From Anaerolineales bacterium (GTDB lineage: Bacteria; Chloroflexota; Anaerolineae; Anaerolineales; Villigracilaceae): 7,442 nt of DNA. The position numbers were made by a program, and so were the translations under genes. The notes below the pieces were generated by a model that saw only the letters and a list, made by a program, of their open reading frames with translations, was not told where the DNA came from and ran no database searches. The stretch is from NCBI GenBank assembly GCA_028689195.1, contig JAQTWR010000126.1, forward strand, positions 1 through 7,442, in the 5' to 3' direction. Below, piece by piece: positions 6,431 to 7,442 of this stretch (its first letter is position 1; every line of letters begins with the position of its first letter).

Positions 6431-7442
6431 GGATATTGTTCGGAGCCATTGATCGTTGCGGCGGTTGTGGAAAGACCAGCCCAATTAACCAGCAACTGGT
6501 TGCCGGTTGAGGTGGAGTCTCTGTACATGCCGATGCCTACCTGTCCGCTGGCGTTTGCCGAGACAGATCCCGACCAGACGAGAACGTTGTTAATATAGAA
6601 CTTCATGGCGCTGCCGTTAGCCGTGACTTTCAAAGTGTTCCAGCCGTTTTGAACAATGGAAGAAGTAGCCGTCCAACTTTTTATGGCGGAATATGTGCTT
6701 CCATAGTCCTTCCAAATTGAGTAGTAGCCGTTGCTCGTATATTGGAATCTGATGCCTCGGTACCAAGTTTTATAAGTGGCTTCAAGAGGCGTTGGGACGC
6801 CGCGGATAATCAGGTAGTTTGAACATCCTGTGCAGCCTGTCCGCCTCATTCGCGCTTGATAGGTAAGCGTTGAATAGGCGTTGGCGTGTTTTGTGGAAGC
6901 AAAACGGCTTGCGACGCCGGGCGTTCTATAGTAATTGGAGCTCACAAGTCCCCAACTCCCGTAAACAGGAACCCAGCCCGCAGAATCGCTTGTAAACTGC
7001 GAGTTGAAGCCGCTAACTACCGCGACCCTGAAGTATTTAAAAGCGCTCCATGCTCCGCCGTTGACCGAAGCTCTCCATCTATAGAGTTTATTATTCACTA
7101 ATAGCACATTAGGCGTATACGAACAACGATTGGTGGTGGCGCTGCAATATGAACTGCTGACCACTGTATTAACCTTCCACGTTGCTGCTGCAATATCGTA
7201 AACCTGCAGTCTATACAGAGATGCAGAACCCATTTTAGACCAAACATAGGTCGGTTTTGTTGTGGAAGAGGTTCCGCTGGGCGTATAAAGCGTTGGCGTT
7301 GAGGACCCGGTAGTGATTGTTACTACAAACCCTGACGACGTGGACGAATCTACCTTCACTGAAATTCCATTTACTGAGTCAGTGAAGGTTTCGCCAACTA
7401 TCCACATTGCGCCGGCGTCCGCCGTATTGCCGTTATTGTCTA
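6379..7442 (-). CDS. C-terminal part of a secreted multidomain surface protein (5' end beyond window)
   Basis: The reading frame is open to the right edge of the window: eleven codons (DNNGNTADAGA) precede the first internal Met at 7407, so that Met is not the start. The visible 353 residues show three parts. Residues 1-43, including AGAMWIVGETFTD and GISVKVDSST, look like the end of a preceding extracellular domain, of the kind I associate with secreted metallopeptidases. Residues about 48-140 resemble a fibronectin-III-like fold (PTYVWSK at 63-69, YRWRASVNGGAWS at 120-132). Residues about 144-324 resemble a concanavalin/LamG-like beta-sandwich (GWVPVYGSW, WNTLKVTANG, MKFYINNVLVWSG, QVGIGMYRD). 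Cys pairs at 99/106 and 203/206 suggest disulfides and an extracytoplasmic site. The composition is rich in Ser, Thr, Tyr and Asn. A 29-residue tail ends GGMYIP, with no LPXTG or membrane anchor. Function is probably adhesion or carbohydrate/protein binding; any catalytic part would lie outside the window. Confidence 0.85.
   Translation of the reverse strand, partial: DNNGNTADAGAMWIVGETFTDSVNGISVKVDSSTSSGFVVTITTGSSTPTLYTPSGTSSTTKPTYVWSKMGSASLYRLQVYDIAAATWKVNTVVSSSYCSATTNRCSYTPNVLLVNNKLYRWRASVNGGAWSAFKYFRVAVVSGFNSQFTSDSAGWVPVYGSWGLVSSNYYRTPGVASRFASTKHANAYSTLTYQARMRRTGCTGCSNYLIIRGVPTPLEATYKTWYRGIRFQYTSNGYYSIWKDYGSTYSAIKSWTATSSIVQNGWNTLKVTANGSAMKFYINNVLVWSGSVSANASGQVGIGMYRDSTSTGNQLLVNWAGLSTTAATINGSEQYPQVIEQYGLGDGGMYIP
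7352..7389. repeat. 11-bp perfect inverted repeat inside the surface-protein gene
   Basis: ACCTTCACTGA (7352-7362) is inverted as TCAGTGAAGGT (7379-7389) with a 16-base loop. The loop ends in ACTGAG, so a shorter palindrome ACTGAGTCAGT (7373-7383) overlaps the right arm. It encodes ordinary residues of the protein and could be chance. Confidence 0.3.

Noticed and set aside
6886..7101. A 71-codon plus-strand frame and 6317-6598 opposite the surface-protein gene
   Set aside because: Both are antisense to a clear secreted-domain coding sequence and have no independent support.

Overview
The window looks like chromosomal DNA of an uncultured Chloroflexota bacterium, most likely class Anaerolineae. 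This is inferred from three things. The first is a lipoprotein with Thr-Pro-rich spacers around a Cys-containing bacterial SH3 domain. The second is a secreted Fn3/concanavalin-like surface protein. The third is an RNA polymerase beta' subunit with a long coiled-coil-like insertion near its N-terminus. No rRNA or tRNA gene is present to confirm the placement.

All genes lie on the minus strand, so transcription runs from position 7442 towards position 1. At the right edge, 7442-6379 is the C-terminal part of a large secreted protein, followed by a perfect 15-bp terminator hairpin (6296-6340). The rpoC unit comes next: a near-consensus sigma-A-type promoter (TTGACT, 17 bp, TATAAT; 6191-6219), a leader of about 140 nt with two hairpins and a possible 25-codon leader ORF, a strong Shine-Dalgarno before a GTG start at 6043, the 1,414-residue beta' subunit, tandem stops, and a terminator hairpin at 1763-1792. 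rpoC therefore appears to be its own transcription unit, without rpoB directly upstream.

Downstream of the rpoC terminator lies an approximately 120-bp MITE-like palindromic element flanked by an 11-bp direct repeat (1603-1744). Its edge abuts the promoter of the next gene, a SAM-dependent methyltransferase (1573-758) that appears to be transcribed leaderless. Ten bases after the methyltransferase stop, a lipoprotein gene begins (747 to beyond position 1), probably in the same operon.

The genes do not form an obvious single pathway. rpoC is housekeeping. The lipoprotein and the large surface protein belong to the cell envelope. The methyltransferase substrate is unknown. I see no defence system, CRISPR array, phage or complete IS. 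The most notable points are the isolated rpoC with its structured leader, the MITE next to a leaderless promoter, and the beta' coiled-coil insertion.
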